Below, piece after piece: positions 10,820-23,324 of a stretch of DNA of 64,000 nucleotides. The translations under genes were made by a program, and so were the position numbers. The DNA is from Ptiloglossa arizonensis (Eukaryota; Arthropoda; Insecta; Hymenoptera; Colletidae). The stretch's first letter is position 1, and every line of letters begins with the position of its first letter. The stretch is taken from positions 62,001 to 126,000 of the forward strand of contig NW_027479043.1 in NCBI RefSeq assembly GCF_051014685.1, read 5' to 3'. A model generated the notes under the pieces. The model worked only from the letters and a program-made list of their open reading frames with translations. It had not been told where the DNA came from and made no database searches.

Positions 10820-12232
10820 GGAAAAAATACACATACCGTTGTAGTCGGGCGAGTTTCTACTTTCAGATGCAACAGGAATTTTTGGGTTATGTCAATCCGT
10901 TCGCGAGAAAGGAAGTTTGAAGCCAAGAAATGGTTGAGAAGGCAAAAAATTTTTCGCAATTCTGCTGCTCCAAACGCTAAACCAGAATGGCCTAGGGAAA
11001 AAATACACATACCGTTGTAATCGGGCGAGTTTCTACTTTCAGATGCAATAGGACTTTTTGGGTTAGGTCCATCCGTTCGCGAGATATGGGAGTTTGAAGC
11101 CAAGAAATGGTTGAGAAGGCAAAAAATTTTTCGCAATTCTGCTGCTCCAAACGTTTAACCAGAAAGGCCTAGGGAGAAAATACACATACCGTTGTAATCG
11201 GGCGAGTTTCGACTTTCAGATGCAATAGGAATTTTTGGGTTAGGTCAATCCGTTCGCGAGATATGGGAGTTTGAAGCCAAGAAATGGTTGAGAAGGCAAA
11301 AAATTTTTCGCAATTCTGCTGCTCCAAACGCTTAACCAGAATGGCCTAGGGAAAAAATACACATGCTGTTGTAATCGGGCGAGTTTCTACTTTCAGATGC
11401 AACAGGAATTTTTGGGTTAGGTCAATCCGTTCGCGCGATATGGGAGTTTGAAGCTAAGAAATGGTTGAGAAGACAACAAATTTTTCGCACTTCTGCTGCT
11501 CCAAAAGCTTAACCAGAATGGCCTAGGGAAAAAATACACATACCGTTGTAATCGGGCGAGATTCTACTTTCAGAAGCAATAGGAATTTTTAGGTTAGGTC
11601 AATCCGTTCGCGAGATATGGAAGTTTGAAGCCAAGAAATGGTTGAGAAGGCAAAAAATTTTTCGCAATTCTGCTGCTCCAAACGCTTAACCAGAATGGCC
11701 TTGGGAAAAAATACACATACCGGTGTAATCGGGCGAGTTTCTACTTTCAGATGCAACAGGAATTTTTGGGTTAGGTCAATCCGTTCGCGAGATATGGGAG
11801 TTTGGTGCTAAGAAATGGTTGAGAAGACAACAAATTTTTCGCACTTCTGCTGCTCCAAACGCTTAACCAGAATGGCCTAGGGAAAAAATACACATACCGT
11901 TGTAATCGGGCGAGTTTCGGCTTACAGATGCAACAGGAATTTTTGGGTTAGGTCAATCCGTTCGCGCGATATGGGAGTTTGAAGCTAAGAAATGGTTGAG
12001 AAGACAACAAATTTTTCGCACTTCTGCTGCTCCAAACGCTTAACCAGAATGGCCTAGGGAAAAAATACACATCCTGTTGTAATCGGGCGAGTTTCTACTT
12101 TCAGATGCAATAGGACTTTTTGGGTTAGGTCAATCCGTTCGCGAGATATGGGAGTGAGTTTGAACAAGAAATGGTTGAGAAGAAAACAAATTTTTCGCAA
12201 TTCTGCTTCTCCAAACGCTTGACCAGAGTGGG
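10820..12232 (+). repeat. Unduplicated mosaic of monomer variants
   Basis: About eight monomers of mixed type with no clear local higher-order period. Notable are another gagaaaggaag one-base deletion near 10,905, tttttaggttagg near 11,590, tttggtgctaag near 11,812, tttcggcttac near 11,918, gcgcgatatg, and atgggagtgagtttgaacaag near 12,150. The last is the only two-base insertion seen in the window. Confidence 0.75.
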
Positions 12233-13372
12233 CTAGGGAAAAAATACACATACCGTTGTAATCGGGCGAGTTTCTACTTTCAGATGCAATAGGAATTTTG
12301 GGGTTAGGTCAATCCGTTCGCGAGATATGGGAGTTTGAAGCCAAGAAATGGTTCAGAAGACAACAAATTTTTCGCACTTCTGCTGCTCCAAAAGCTTAAC
12401 CAGAATGGCCTAGGGAAAAAATACACATACCGTTGTAATCGGGCGAGTTTCTACTTTCAGAAGCAATAGGAATTTTTGGGTTAGGTCAATCCGTTCGCGA
12501 GATATGGGAGTTTGAAGCCAAGAAATGGTTGAGAAGGCAAAAAATTTTTCGCAATTCTGCTGCTCCAAACGCTTAACCAGAATGGCCTAGGGAAAAAATA
12601 CACATACCGTTGTAATCGGGCGAGTTTCTACTTTCAGATGCAACAGGAATTTTTGGGTTAGGTCAATCCGTTCGCGAGATATGGGAGTTTGATGCTAAGA
12701 AATGGTTGAGAAGACAACAAATTTTTCGCACTTCTGCTGCTCCAAACGCTTAACCAGAATGGCCTAGGGAAAAAATACACATACCGTTGTAATCGGGCGA
12801 GTTTCGACTTTCAGATGCAATAGGAATTTTTCGGTTAGGTCAATCCGCTCGCGAGATATGGGAGTTTGAAGCCAAGAAATTGTTGAGAATGCAAAAAATT
12901 TTTCGCAATTCTGCTGCTCCAAACGCTTAACCAGAATGGCCTAGGCAAAAAATACACATACCGTGGTAATCGGCGAGTTTCTACTTTCAGATGCAATAGG
13001 ACTTTTTGGGTTAGGTCAATCCGTTCGCGAGATCTGGGAGTTTGAAGCCAAGAAATGGTTGAGAAGGCAAAAAATTTTTCGCAATTCTGCTGCTCCAAAC
13101 GCTTAACCAGAGTGGCCTAGGGAAAAAATACACATACCGTTGTAATCGGGCGAGTTTCTACTTTCAGATGCAATAGGAATTTTTGGGTTAGGTCAATCCG
13201 TTCGCGAGATATGGGAGTTTGAAGCCAAGAAATGGTTGAGAAGGCAAAAAATTTTTCAATTCTGCTGCTCCAAACGCTTAAACAGAAGAGTCTAGGGAAA
13301 AAATACACATACCGTTGTAATCGGGCTAGATTCTACTTTCAGATGCAATAGGAATTTTTGGGATAGGTCAAT
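12233..13372 (+). repeat. Dispersed block, left copy (offset 4770)
   Basis: This block of about 1.14 kb recurs at 17,003-18,142. I saw no differences when checking its markers: aggaattttgggg, gttcagaagac, tttttcggttagg, ccgctcgcgag, aaattgttgagaatgc, ctaggcaaaa, accgtggtaatcggcg, gagatctggg, tttttcaattc and aaacagaagagtc. The offset equals 27 monomers less nine bases of intervening deletions. The right limit is ccgttcgcg here versus cctttcgcg in the other copy. Confidence 0.85.
13251..13260 (+). repeat. 175-bp monomer variant (2-base deletion)
   Basis: The usual tttttcgcaattc reads tttttcaattc, removing two bases just after the A6T5 tract. The same deletion occurs at about 14,490, 15,551 and 18,025. 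Each is followed in the next unit by cttaaacagaa and then gtctagg, so these are copies of one mutant lineage, not independent events. Confidence 0.9.
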
Positions 13373-16300
13373 CCGTTCGCGAGATATGGGAGTTTGAAGC
13401 CAAGAAATGGTTGAGAAGGCAAAAAATTTTTCGCAATTCTGCTGCTCCAAACGCTTAACCAGAATGGCCTAGGGAAAAAATACACATACCGTTGTAAGCG
13501 GGCGATTTTCTACTTTCAGATGCAGTAGGAATTTTTGGGTTTGGTCAATCCGTTCGCGAGATATGGGAGTTTGAAGCCAAGAAATGGTTGAGAAGGCAAA
13601 AAATTTTTCGCAATTCTGCTGCTCCAAACGCTTAACCAGAATGGCCTATGGAAAAAATACACATACCGTTGTAGTCGGGCGAGTTTCTACTTTCAGATGC
13701 AACAGGAATTTTTGGGTTAGGTCAATCCGTTCGCGCGATATGGGAGTTTGAAGCTAAGAAATGGTTGAGAAGACAACAAATTTTTCGCACTTCTGCTGCT
13801 CCAAAAGCTTAACCAGAATGGCCTAGGGAAAAAATACACATACCGTTGTAATCGGGCGAGATTCTACTTTCAGAAGCAATAGGAATTTTTGGTTAGGTCA
13901 ATCCGTTCGCGAGATATGGAAGTTTGAAGCCAAGAAATGGTTGAGAAGGCAAAAAATTTTTCGCAATTCTGCTGCTCCAAACGCTTAACCAGAATGGCCT
14001 AGGGAAAAAATACACATACCGTTGTAATCGGGCGAGTTTCTACTTTCAGATGCAACAGGAATTTTTGGGTTAGGTCAATCCGTTCGCGAGATATGGGAGT
14101 TTGATGCTAAGAAATGGTTGAGAAGACAACAAACTTTTCGCACTTCTGCTGCTCCAAACGCTTAACCAGAATGGCCTAGGGAAAAAATACACATACCGTT
14201 GTAATCGGGCGAGATTCGACTTTCAGATGCAATAGGAATTTTTGGGTTAGGTCAATCCGTTCGCGAGATATGGGAGTTTGAAGCCAAGAAATTGTTGAGA
14301 ATGCAAAAAATTTTTCGCAATTCTGCTGCTCCAAACGCTTAACCAGAATGGCCTAGGGAAAAAATACAAATACCGTGGTAATCGGCGAGTTTCTACTTTC
14401 AGATGCAATAGGAATTTTTGGGTTAGGTCAATCCGTTCGCGAGATATGGGAGTTTGAAGACAAGAAATGGTTGAGAAGGCAAAAAATTTTTCAATTCTGC
14501 TGCTCCAAACGCTTAAACAGAATAGTCTAGGGAAAAAATACACATACCGTTGTAATCGGGCTAGATTCTACTTTCAGATGCAATAGGAATTTTTGGGATA
14601 GGTCAATCCTTTCGCGAGGTATGGGAGTTTGAAAACAAGAAATGGTTGAGAAGAAAACAAATTTTTCGCAATTCTGCTTCTCCAAACGCTTGACTAGAGT
14701 GGGCTAGGGAAAAAATACACATACCGTTGTAATCGGGCGAGTTTCTACTTTCAGATGCAATAGGAACTTTTGGGTTAGGTCAATCCGTTCGCGAGATATG
14801 GGATTTTGAAGCCAAGAAATGATTGAGAAGGCAAAAAATTTTTCGCAGTTCTGCTGCTCCAAACGCTTAACCAGAATGGCCTAGGGAAAAAATACACATA
14901 CCGTTGTAGTCGGGCGAGTTTCTACTTTCAGGTGCAACAGGAATTTTTGGGTTAGGTCAATCCGTTCGCGAGAAATGGGAGTTTGAAGCTAAGAAATGTT
15001 TGAGAAGACAACAAATTTTTCGCACTTCTGCTGCTCCAAAAGCTTAACCAGAATGGCCTAGGGAAAAAATACAAATACCGTTGTAATCGGGCGAGTTTCT
15101 ACTTTCAGATGCAACAGGAATTTTTGCGTTAGGTCAATCCGTTCGCGAGTTATGGGAGTTTGAAGCCAAGAAATGGTTGAGAAGGCAAAAAATTTTTCGC
15201 AATTCTGCTGCTCCAAACGCTTAACCAGAATGGCCTAGGGAAAAAATACACATACCGTTGAAATCGGGCGAGTTTCTACTTTCAGATGCAATAGGAATTT
15301 TTGGGTTAGGTCAATCCGTTCGCGAGTTATGGGAGTTTGAAGCCAAGAAATGGTTGAGAAGGCAAAAAATTTTTCGCAATTCTGCTGCTCCAAACGCTTA
15401 ACCAGAATGGCCTAGGGAAAAAATACACATACCGTTGTAATCGGGCGAGTTTCTACTTTCAGATGCAATAGGAATTTTTGGGTTAGGTCAATCCGTTCGC
15501 GAGATATGGGAGTTTGAAGCCAAGAAATGGTTGAGAAGGCAAAAAATTTTTCAATTCTGCTGCTCCAAACGCTTAAACAGAATAGTCTAGGGAAAAAATA
15601 CACATGCCGTTGTAATCGGGCGAGTATCTGCTTTCAGATGCAATAGGACTTTTTGGGTTAGGTCCATCCGTTCGCGAGATATGGGAGTTTGAAGCCAAGA
15701 AATGGTTGAGTAGGCAAAAAATTTTTCGCAATTCTGCTGCTCCAAACGCTTAACCAGAATGGCTTTGGGGAAAAATACACATACCGTTGTAATCGGGCGA
15801 GATTCTACTTTCAGATGCAATAGGAATTTTTGGGTTCGGTCAATCCTTTCGCGAGATATGGGGGTTTGAAGCCAAGAAATGGTTGAGAAGAAAACAAATT
15901 TTTCGCAATTCTGCTTCTCCAAACGCTTGACCAGATTGGGCTAGGGAAAAAATACACATACCGTTGTAATCGGGCGAGTTTCTACTTTCAGACGCTACAG
16001 GAATTTTTGGGTTCGGTCAATCCGTTCACGAGATATGGGAGTTTGAAGCCAAGAAATGGTTGAGAAGGCAAAAAATTTTTCGCAATTCTGCTGCTCCAAA
16101 CGCTTAACCAGAATGGCCTAGGGAAAAAATACCCATGCCGTTGTTATCGGGCGAGTTTCTACTTTCAGATGCAATAGGACATTTTGGGTTAGGTCCATCC
16201 GTTCGCGAGATATGGGAGTTTGAAGCCAAGAAATGGTTGAGAAGGCAAAAAATTTTTCGCAAGTCTGCTGCTCCAAACGTTTAACCAGAATGGCCTAGGG

Positions 16301-17002
16301 AGAAAATACACATACCGTTGTAATCGGGCGAGTTTCGACTTTCAGATGCAATAGGAATTTTTGGGTTAGGTCAATCCGTTCGCGAGATATGGGAGTTTGA
16401 AGCCAAGAAATGGTTGAGAAGGCAAAAAATTTTTCGCAATTCTGCTGCTCCAAACGCTTAACCAGAATGGCCTAGGGAAAAAATACAAATACTGTTGTAA
16501 ACGGGCGAGCTTCTACTTTCAGATGCAATAGGAATTTTTGGGATAGGTCAATCCTTCCGCGAGGTATGGGAGTTTGAAAACAAGAAATGGTTGAGAAGAA
16601 AACAAATTTTTCGCAATTCTGCTTCTCCAAACGCTTGACCAGAGTGGGCTAGGGAAAAAATACACATACCGTTGTAATCGGGCGAGTTTCTACTTTCAGA
16701 AGCAATAGGAATTTTTGGGTTAGGTCAATCCGTTCGCGAGATATGGGAGTTTGAAGCTAAGAAATGGTTGAGAAGACCACAAATTTTTCGCACTTCTGCT
16801 GCTCCAAAAGCGTAACCAGAATGGCCTAGGGGAAAAATACACATACCGTTGTAATCGGGCGAGTTTCTACTTTCAGAAGCAATAGGAATTTTTGGGTTAG
16901 GTCAATCCGATCGAGAGATATGGGAGTTTGAAGCCAAGAAATGGTTGAGAAGGCAAAAAATTTTTCGCAATTCTGCTGCTCCCAACGCTTAACCAGAACG
17001 GC
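13373..17002 (+). repeat. Indel-rich mosaic between the two dispersed block copies
   Basis: About 20 monomers with mixed variants. It includes one-base deletions near 13,889 (tttttggttagg) and 14,385 (atcggcgag), two-base deletions near 14,490 and 15,551, and a degenerate G unit at about 15,930 (gaccagattggg). A unit with acaaatactg, acgggcgagcttc and ccttccgcgagg (about 16,486-16,560) is repeated later at 19,135 and 19,843. Positions about 14,560-15,140 recur at about 18,095-18,675 (gggattttgaagcc, tcaggtgcaacagg, acaaataccg, tttttgcgttagg), an offset of about 3535. Confidence 0.75.
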
Positions 17003-18142
17003 CTAGGGAAAAAATACACATACCGTTGTAATCGGGCGAGTTTCTACTTTCAGATGCAATAGGAATTTTGGGGTTAGGTCAATCCGTTCGCGAGATATGG
17101 GAGTTTGAAGCCAAGAAATGGTTCAGAAGACAACAAATTTTTCGCACTTCTGCTGCTCCAAAAGCTTAACCAGAATGGCCTAGGGAAAAAATACACATAC
17201 CGTTGTAATCGGGCGAGTTTCTACTTTCAGAAGCAATAGGAATTTTTGGGTTAGGTCAATCCGTTCGCGAGATATGGGAGTTTGAAGCCAAGAAATGGTT
17301 GAGAAGGCAAAAAATTTTTCGCAATTCTGCTGCTCCAAACGCTTAACCAGAATGGCCTAGGGAAAAAATACACATACCGTTGTAATCGGGCGAGTTTCTA
17401 CTTTCAGATGCAACAGGAATTTTTGGGTTAGGTCAATCCGTTCGCGAGATATGGGAGTTTGATGCTAAGAAATGGTTGAGAAGACAACAAATTTTTCGCA
17501 CTTCTGCTGCTCCAAACGCTTAACCAGAATGGCCTAGGGAAAAAATACACATACCGTTGTAATCGGGCGAGTTTCGACTTTCAGATGCAATAGGAATTTT
17601 TCGGTTAGGTCAATCCGCTCGCGAGATATGGGAGTTTGAAGCCAAGAAATTGTTGAGAATGCAAAAAATTTTTCGCAATTCTGCTGCTCCAAACGCTTAA
17701 CCAGAATGGCCTAGGCAAAAAATACACATACCGTGGTAATCGGCGAGTTTCTACTTTCAGATGCAATAGGACTTTTTGGGTTAGGTCAATCCGTTCGCGA
17801 GATCTGGGAGTTTGAAGCCAAGAAATGGTTGAGAAGGCAAAAAATTTTTCGCAATTCTGCTGCTCCAAACGCTTAACCAGAGTGGCCTAGGGAAAAAATA
17901 CACATACCGTTGTAATCGGGCGAGTTTCTACTTTCAGATGCAATAGGAATTTTTGGGTTAGGTCAATCCGTTCGCGAGATATGGGAGTTTGAAGCCAAGA
18001 AATGGTTGAGAAGGCAAAAAATTTTTCAATTCTGCTGCTCCAAACGCTTAAACAGAAGAGTCTAGGGAAAAAATACACATACCGTTGTAATCGGGCTAGA
18101 TTCTACTTTCAGATGCAATAGGAATTTTTGGGATAGGTCAAT
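17003..18142 (+). repeat. Dispersed block, right copy (offset 4770)
   Basis: Second copy of 12,233-13,372. It continues at its right end (cctttcgcgaggtatggg, gaaaacaag, then a G unit with gactagagtggg) into the block shared with about 14,560-15,140. Two separate left-hand source segments are therefore joined here, at about 18,090-18,140. The last indel of the left domain (tttttcaattc near 18,025) lies in this copy. Confidence 0.8.
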
Positions 18143-18518
18143 CCTTTCGCGAGGTATGGGAGTTTGAAAACAAGAAATGGTTGAGAAGAAAACAAATTTT
18201 TCGCAATTCTGCTTCTCCAAACGCTTGACTAGAGTGGGCTAGGGAAAAAATACACATACCGTTGTAATCGGGCGGGTTTCTACTTTCAGATGCAATAGGA
18301 ATTTTTGGGTTAGGTCAATCCGTTCGCGAGATATGGGATTTTGAAGCCAAGAAATGATAGAGAAGGCAAAAAATTTTTCGCAGTTCTGCTTCTCCAAACG
18401 CTTAACCAGAATGGCCTAGGGAAAAAATACACATACCGTTGTAGTCGGGCGAGTTTCTACTTTCAGGTGCAACAGGAATTTTTGGGTTTGGTCAATCCGT
18501 TCGCGAGAAATGGGAGTT

Positions 18519-19935
18519 TGAAGCTAAGAAATGGTTGAGAAGACAACAAATTTTTCGCACTTCTGCTGCTCCAAAAGCTTAACCAGAATGGCCTAGGGAA
18601 AAAATACAAATACCGTTGTAATCGGGCGAGTTTCTACTTTCAGATGCAGCAGGAATTTTTGCGTTAGGTCAATCCGTTCGCGAGATCTGGGAGTTTGAAG
18701 CCAAGAAATGGTTGAGAAGGCAAAAAATTTTTCGCAATTCTGCTGCTCCAAACGCTTAACCAGAATGGCCTAGGGTAAAAATACACATACCGTTGTAATC
18801 GGGCGAGTTTCTACTTTCAGAAGCAATAGGAATTTTTGGGTTAGGTCAATCCGTTCGCGAGATATGGGAGTTTGAAGCCAAGAAATGGTTGAGAAGGCAA
18901 AAAATTTTTCGCAAGTCTGCTGCTCCAAACGTTTAACCAGAATGGCCTAGGGAGAAAATACACATACCGTTGTAATCGGGCGAGTTTCGACTTTCAGATG
19001 CAATAGGAATTTTTGGGTTAGGTCAATCCGTTCGCGAGATATGGGAGTTTGAAGCCAAGAAATGGTTGGGAAGGCAAAAAATTTTTCGCAATTCTGCTGC
19101 TCCAAACGCTTAACCAGAATGGCCTAGGGAAAAAATGCAAATACTGTTGTAAACGGGCGAGCTTCTACTTTCAGATGCAATAGGAATTTTTGGGATAGGT
19201 CAATCCTTCCGCGAGGTATGGGAGTTTGAAGCTAAGAAATGGTTGAGAAGACAACAAATTTTTCGCACTTCTGCTGCTCCAAAAGCTTAACCAGAATGGC
19301 CTAGGGAAAAAATACAAATACCGTTGTAATCGGGCGAGTTTCTACTTTCAGATGCAGCAGGAATTTTTGCGTTAGGTCAATCCGTTCGCGAGATCTGGGA
19401 GTTTGAAGCCAAGAAATGGTTGAGAAGGCAAAAAATTTTTCGCAATTCTGCTGCTCCAAACGCTTAACCAGAATGGCCTAGGGAAAAAATACACATACCG
19501 TTGTAATCGGGCGAGTTTCTACTTTCAGAAGCAATAGGAATTTTTGGGTTAGGTCAATCCGTTCGCGAGATATGGGAGTTTGAAGCCAAGAAATGGTTGA
19601 GAAGGCAAAAAATTTTTCGCAAGTCTGCTGCTCCAAACGTTTAACCAGAATGGCCTAGGGAGAAAATACACATACCGTTGTAATCGGGCGAGTTTCGACT
19701 TTCAGATGCAATAGGAATTTTTGGGTTAGGTCAATCCGTTCGCGAGATATGGGAGTTTGAAGCCAAGAAATGGTTGAGAAGGCAAAAAATTTTTCGCAAT
19801 TCTGCTGCTCCAAACGCTTAACCAGAATGGCCTAGGGAAAAAATGCAAATACTGTTGTAAACGGGCGAGCTTCTACTTTCAGATGCAATAGGAATTTTTG
19901 GGATAGGTCAATCCTTCCGCGAGGTATGGGAGTTT
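18519..19935 (+). repeat. 4-monomer tandem duplication (period 708) with junction
   Basis: Positions 18,519-19,227 match 19,227-19,935 at an offset of 708. Shared markers are acaaataccg, gcagcagg, tttttgcgttagg, gagatctggg, gcaagtctgc, ggagaaaatac and atgcaaatactg. I saw two substitutions between copies (ctagggtaaaa versus ctagggaaaaa; ttgggaagg versus ttgagaagg). The junction near 19,220-19,232 is chimeric: the left side has ccttccgcgaggtatggg, which elsewhere (16,555 and 19,915) continues into gaaaacaag, but here it continues into gaagctaag and gacaac. Confidence 0.88.
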
Positions 19936-22900
19936 GAAAACAAGAAATGGTTGAGAAGAAAACAAATTTTTCGCAATTCTGCTTCTCCAAACGCTTGACC
20001 AGAGCGGGCTAGGGAAAAAATACACATACCGTTCTAATCGGGCGAGTTTCTACTTTCAGATGCAAGAGGAATTTTTGGATTAGGTCAATCCGTTCGCGAG
20101 ATATGGGAGTTTGAAGCTAAGAAATGGTTGAGAAGACCACAAATTTTTCGCACTTCTGCTGCTCCAAAAGCTTAACCAGAATGGCCTAGGGGAAAAATAC
20201 ACATACCGTTGCAATCGGGCGAGTTTCTACTTTCAGAAGCAATAGGAATTTTTGGGTTAGGTCAATCCGTTCGCGAGATATGGGAGTTTGAAGCCAAGAA
20301 ATGGTTGAGAAGGCAAAAAATTTTTCGCAATTCTGCTGCTCCAAACGCTTAACCAGAATGGCCTAGGGAAAAAATACACATGCCGTTGTAATCGGGCGAG
20401 TTTCTACTTTCAGATGCAATAGGACTTTTTGGGTTAGGTCAATCCGTTCGCTAGATATGGGAGTTTGAAGCCAAGAAATGGTTGAGAAGGCAAAAAATTT
20501 TTCGCAATTCTTCTGCTCCAAACGCTTAACCAGAATGGCCTAGGGAAAAAATACACATACCGTTGTAGTCGGGCGAGTTTCTACTTTCAGATGCAACAGG
20601 AATTTTTGGGTTAGGTCAATCCGTTCGCGAGATATGGGAGTTTGAAGCTAAGAAATGGTTGAGAAGACCACAAATTTTTCGCACTTCTGCTGCTCCGAAA
20701 GCTTAACCAGAATGGCCTAGGGGAAAAATACACATACCGTTGTAATCGGGCGAGTTTCTACTTTCAGAAGCAATAGGAATTTTTGGGTTAGGTCAATCCG
20801 TTCGCGAGATATGGGAGTTTGAAGCCAAGAAATGGTTGAGAAGGCAAAAAATTTTTCGCAATTCTGCTCCTCCAAACGCTTAACCAGAATGGCCTAGGGA
20901 AAAGATACACATACCGTTGTAATCGGGCGAGTTTCTACTTTCAGATGCAACAGGAATTTTTGGGTTAGGTCAATCCGTTCGCGAGATATGGGAGTTTGAA
21001 GCTAAGAAATGGTTGAGAATACAACAAATTTTTCGCACTTCTGCTGCTCCAAACGCTTATCCAGAATGGCCTAGGGAAAAAATACACATACCGTTGTAAT
21101 CGGGCGAGTTTCTACTTTCAGATGCAATAGGAATTTTTGGGTTAGGTCAATCCGTTCGCGAGATATGGGAGTTTGAAGCTAAGAAATGGTTGAGAAGACC
21201 ACAAATTTTTCGCACTTCTGCTGCTCCAAAAGCTTAACCAGAATGGCCTAGGGGAAAAATACACATACCGTTGTAATCGGGCGAGTTTCTACTTTCAGAA
21301 GCAATAGGAATTTTTGGGTTAGGTCAATCCGATCGAGAGATATGGGAGTTTGAAGCCAAGAAATGGTTGAGAAGGCAAAAAATTTTTCGCAATTCAGCTG
21401 CTCAAAACGCTTAACCAGAATGGCCTAGGGAAAAAATACACATACCGTTGTAATCGGGCGAGTTTCTACTTTCAGAAGCAATAGGAATTTTTGGGTTAGG
21501 TCAATCCGTTCGCGAGATATAGAAGTTTGAAGCCAAGAAATGGTTGAGAAGGCAAAAAATTTTTCGCAATTCTGCTGCTCCAAACGCTTAACCAGAATGG
21601 CCTAGGGAAAAAATACACATACCGTTGTAATCGGGCGAGTTTCTACTTTCAGATGCAACAGGAATTTTTGGGTTAGGTCAATCCGTTCGCGAGATATGGG
21701 AATTTGATGCTAAGAAATGGTTGAGAAGACAACAAATTTTTCGCACTTCTGCTGCTCCAAACGCTTAACCAGAATGGCCTAGGGAAAAAATACACATACC
21801 GTTGTAATCGGGCGAGTTTCGACTTTCAGATCCAATAGGAATTTTTGAGTTAGGTCAATCCGTTCGCGAGATATGGGAGTTTGAAGCCAAGAAATGGTTG
21901 AGAAGGCAAAAAATTTTTCGCAATTCTGCTGCTCCAAACGCTTAACCAGAATGGCCTAGGGAAAAAATACACATGCCGTTGTAATCGGGCGAGTTTCTAC
22001 TTTCAGATGCAATAGGACTTTTTGGGTTAGGTCAATCCGTTCGCGTGATATGGGAGTTTGAAGCCAAGAAATGGTTGAGAAGGCAAACAATTTTTCGCAG
22101 TTCTGCTGCTCCAAACGCTTAACCAGAATGGCCTAGGGAAAAAATACACATACCGTTGTAGTCGGGCGAGTTTCTACTTTCAGATGCAACAGGAATTTTT
22201 GGGTTAGGTCAATCCGTTCGCGAGGTATGGGAGTTTGAAGCCAAGAAATGGTTGAGAAGGCAAACAATTTTTCGCAGTTCTGCTGCTCCAAACGCTTAAC
22301 CAGAATGGCCTAGGGAAAAAATACACATACCGTTGTAGTCGGGCGAGTTTCTACTTTCAGATGCAACAGGAATTTTTGGGTTAGGTCAATCCGTTCGCGA
22401 GGTATGGGAGTTTGAAGCCAAGAAATGGTTGAGAAGAAAACAAATTTTTCGCAATTCTGCTTCTCCAAACGCTTGACCAGAGTGGGCTAGGGAAAAAATA
22501 CACATACCGTTGAAATCGGGCGAGTTTCTACTTTCAGAAGCAATAGGAATTTTTGGGTTTGGTCATTCCGTTCGCGAGATATGGGAGTTTGAAGCCAAGA
22601 AATGGTTGAGAAGGCAAAAAATTTTTCGCAATTCTGCTGCTCCAAACGCTTAACCAGAATGGCCTAGGGAAAAAATACACATACCGTTGTAGTCGGGCGA
22701 GTTTCTACTTTCAGATGCAACAGGAATTTTTGGGTTATGTCAATCCGTTCGCGAGATATGGGAGTTTGAAGCTAAGAAATGGTTGAGAAGACAACAAATT
22801 TTTCGCACTTCTGCTGCTCCAAAAGCTTAACCAGAATGGCCTAGGGAAAAAATACACATGCCGTTGTAATCGGGCGAGTTTCTACTTTCAGATGCAATAG

Positions 22901-23324
22901 GACTTTTTGGGTTAGGTCAATCCGTTCGCGAGATATGGGAGTTTGAAGCCAAGAAATGGTTGAGAAGGCAAAAAATTTTTCGCAATTCTGCTGCTCCAAA
23001 CGCTTAACCAGAATGGCCTAGGGAAAAAATACGCATACCGTTGTAATCGGGCGAGTTTCTACTTTCAGATGCAATAGGAATTTTTGGGTTTGGTCATTCC
23101 GTTCGCGAGATATGGGAGTTTGAAGCCAAGAAATGGTTGAGAAGGCAAAAAATTTTTCGCAATTCTGCTGCTCCAAACGCTTAACCAGAATGGCCTAGGG
23201 AAAAAATACACATACCGTTGTAGTCGGGCGAGTTTCTACTTTCAGATGCAACAGGAATTTTTGGGTTAGGTCAATCCGTTCGCGAGATATGGGAGTTTGA
23301 AGCTAAGAAATGGTTGAGAAGACA
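19936..23324 (+). repeat. Mixed H, P, S and D monomers, weak higher-order order
   Basis: About 19 monomers of exactly 177 bp. H-type units with gaccac instead of gacaac recur (about 20,135, 20,665 and 21,197), followed by aaaagctt and ctaggggaaaa. The first D, gatccaatagg and P sequence (21,700-22,080) appears here; it later becomes part of the larger higher-order repeats. Single-unit duplication is described separately at 22,052-22,434. Confidence 0.75.
22052..22434 (+). repeat. Single-monomer exact tandem duplication
   Basis: Positions 22,052-22,257 are repeated without visible change 177 bp later. The repeated unit carries gcaaacaattt, gcagttctgc, gtagtcggg and gcaacagg. The left unit is preceded by gcgtgatatg and the right unit is followed by gaagaaaac, which fixes the limits. 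It is probably a very recent one-unit gain. Confidence 0.85.

Noticed and set aside
22081..22434. Assembly artefact as explanation for all exact duplications
   Set aside because: It cannot be excluded for the few exact copies (22,052-22,434; 35,520-38,362; 61,430-61,790). Most blocks, however, carry scattered substitutions or private indels, which an artefact would not produce.
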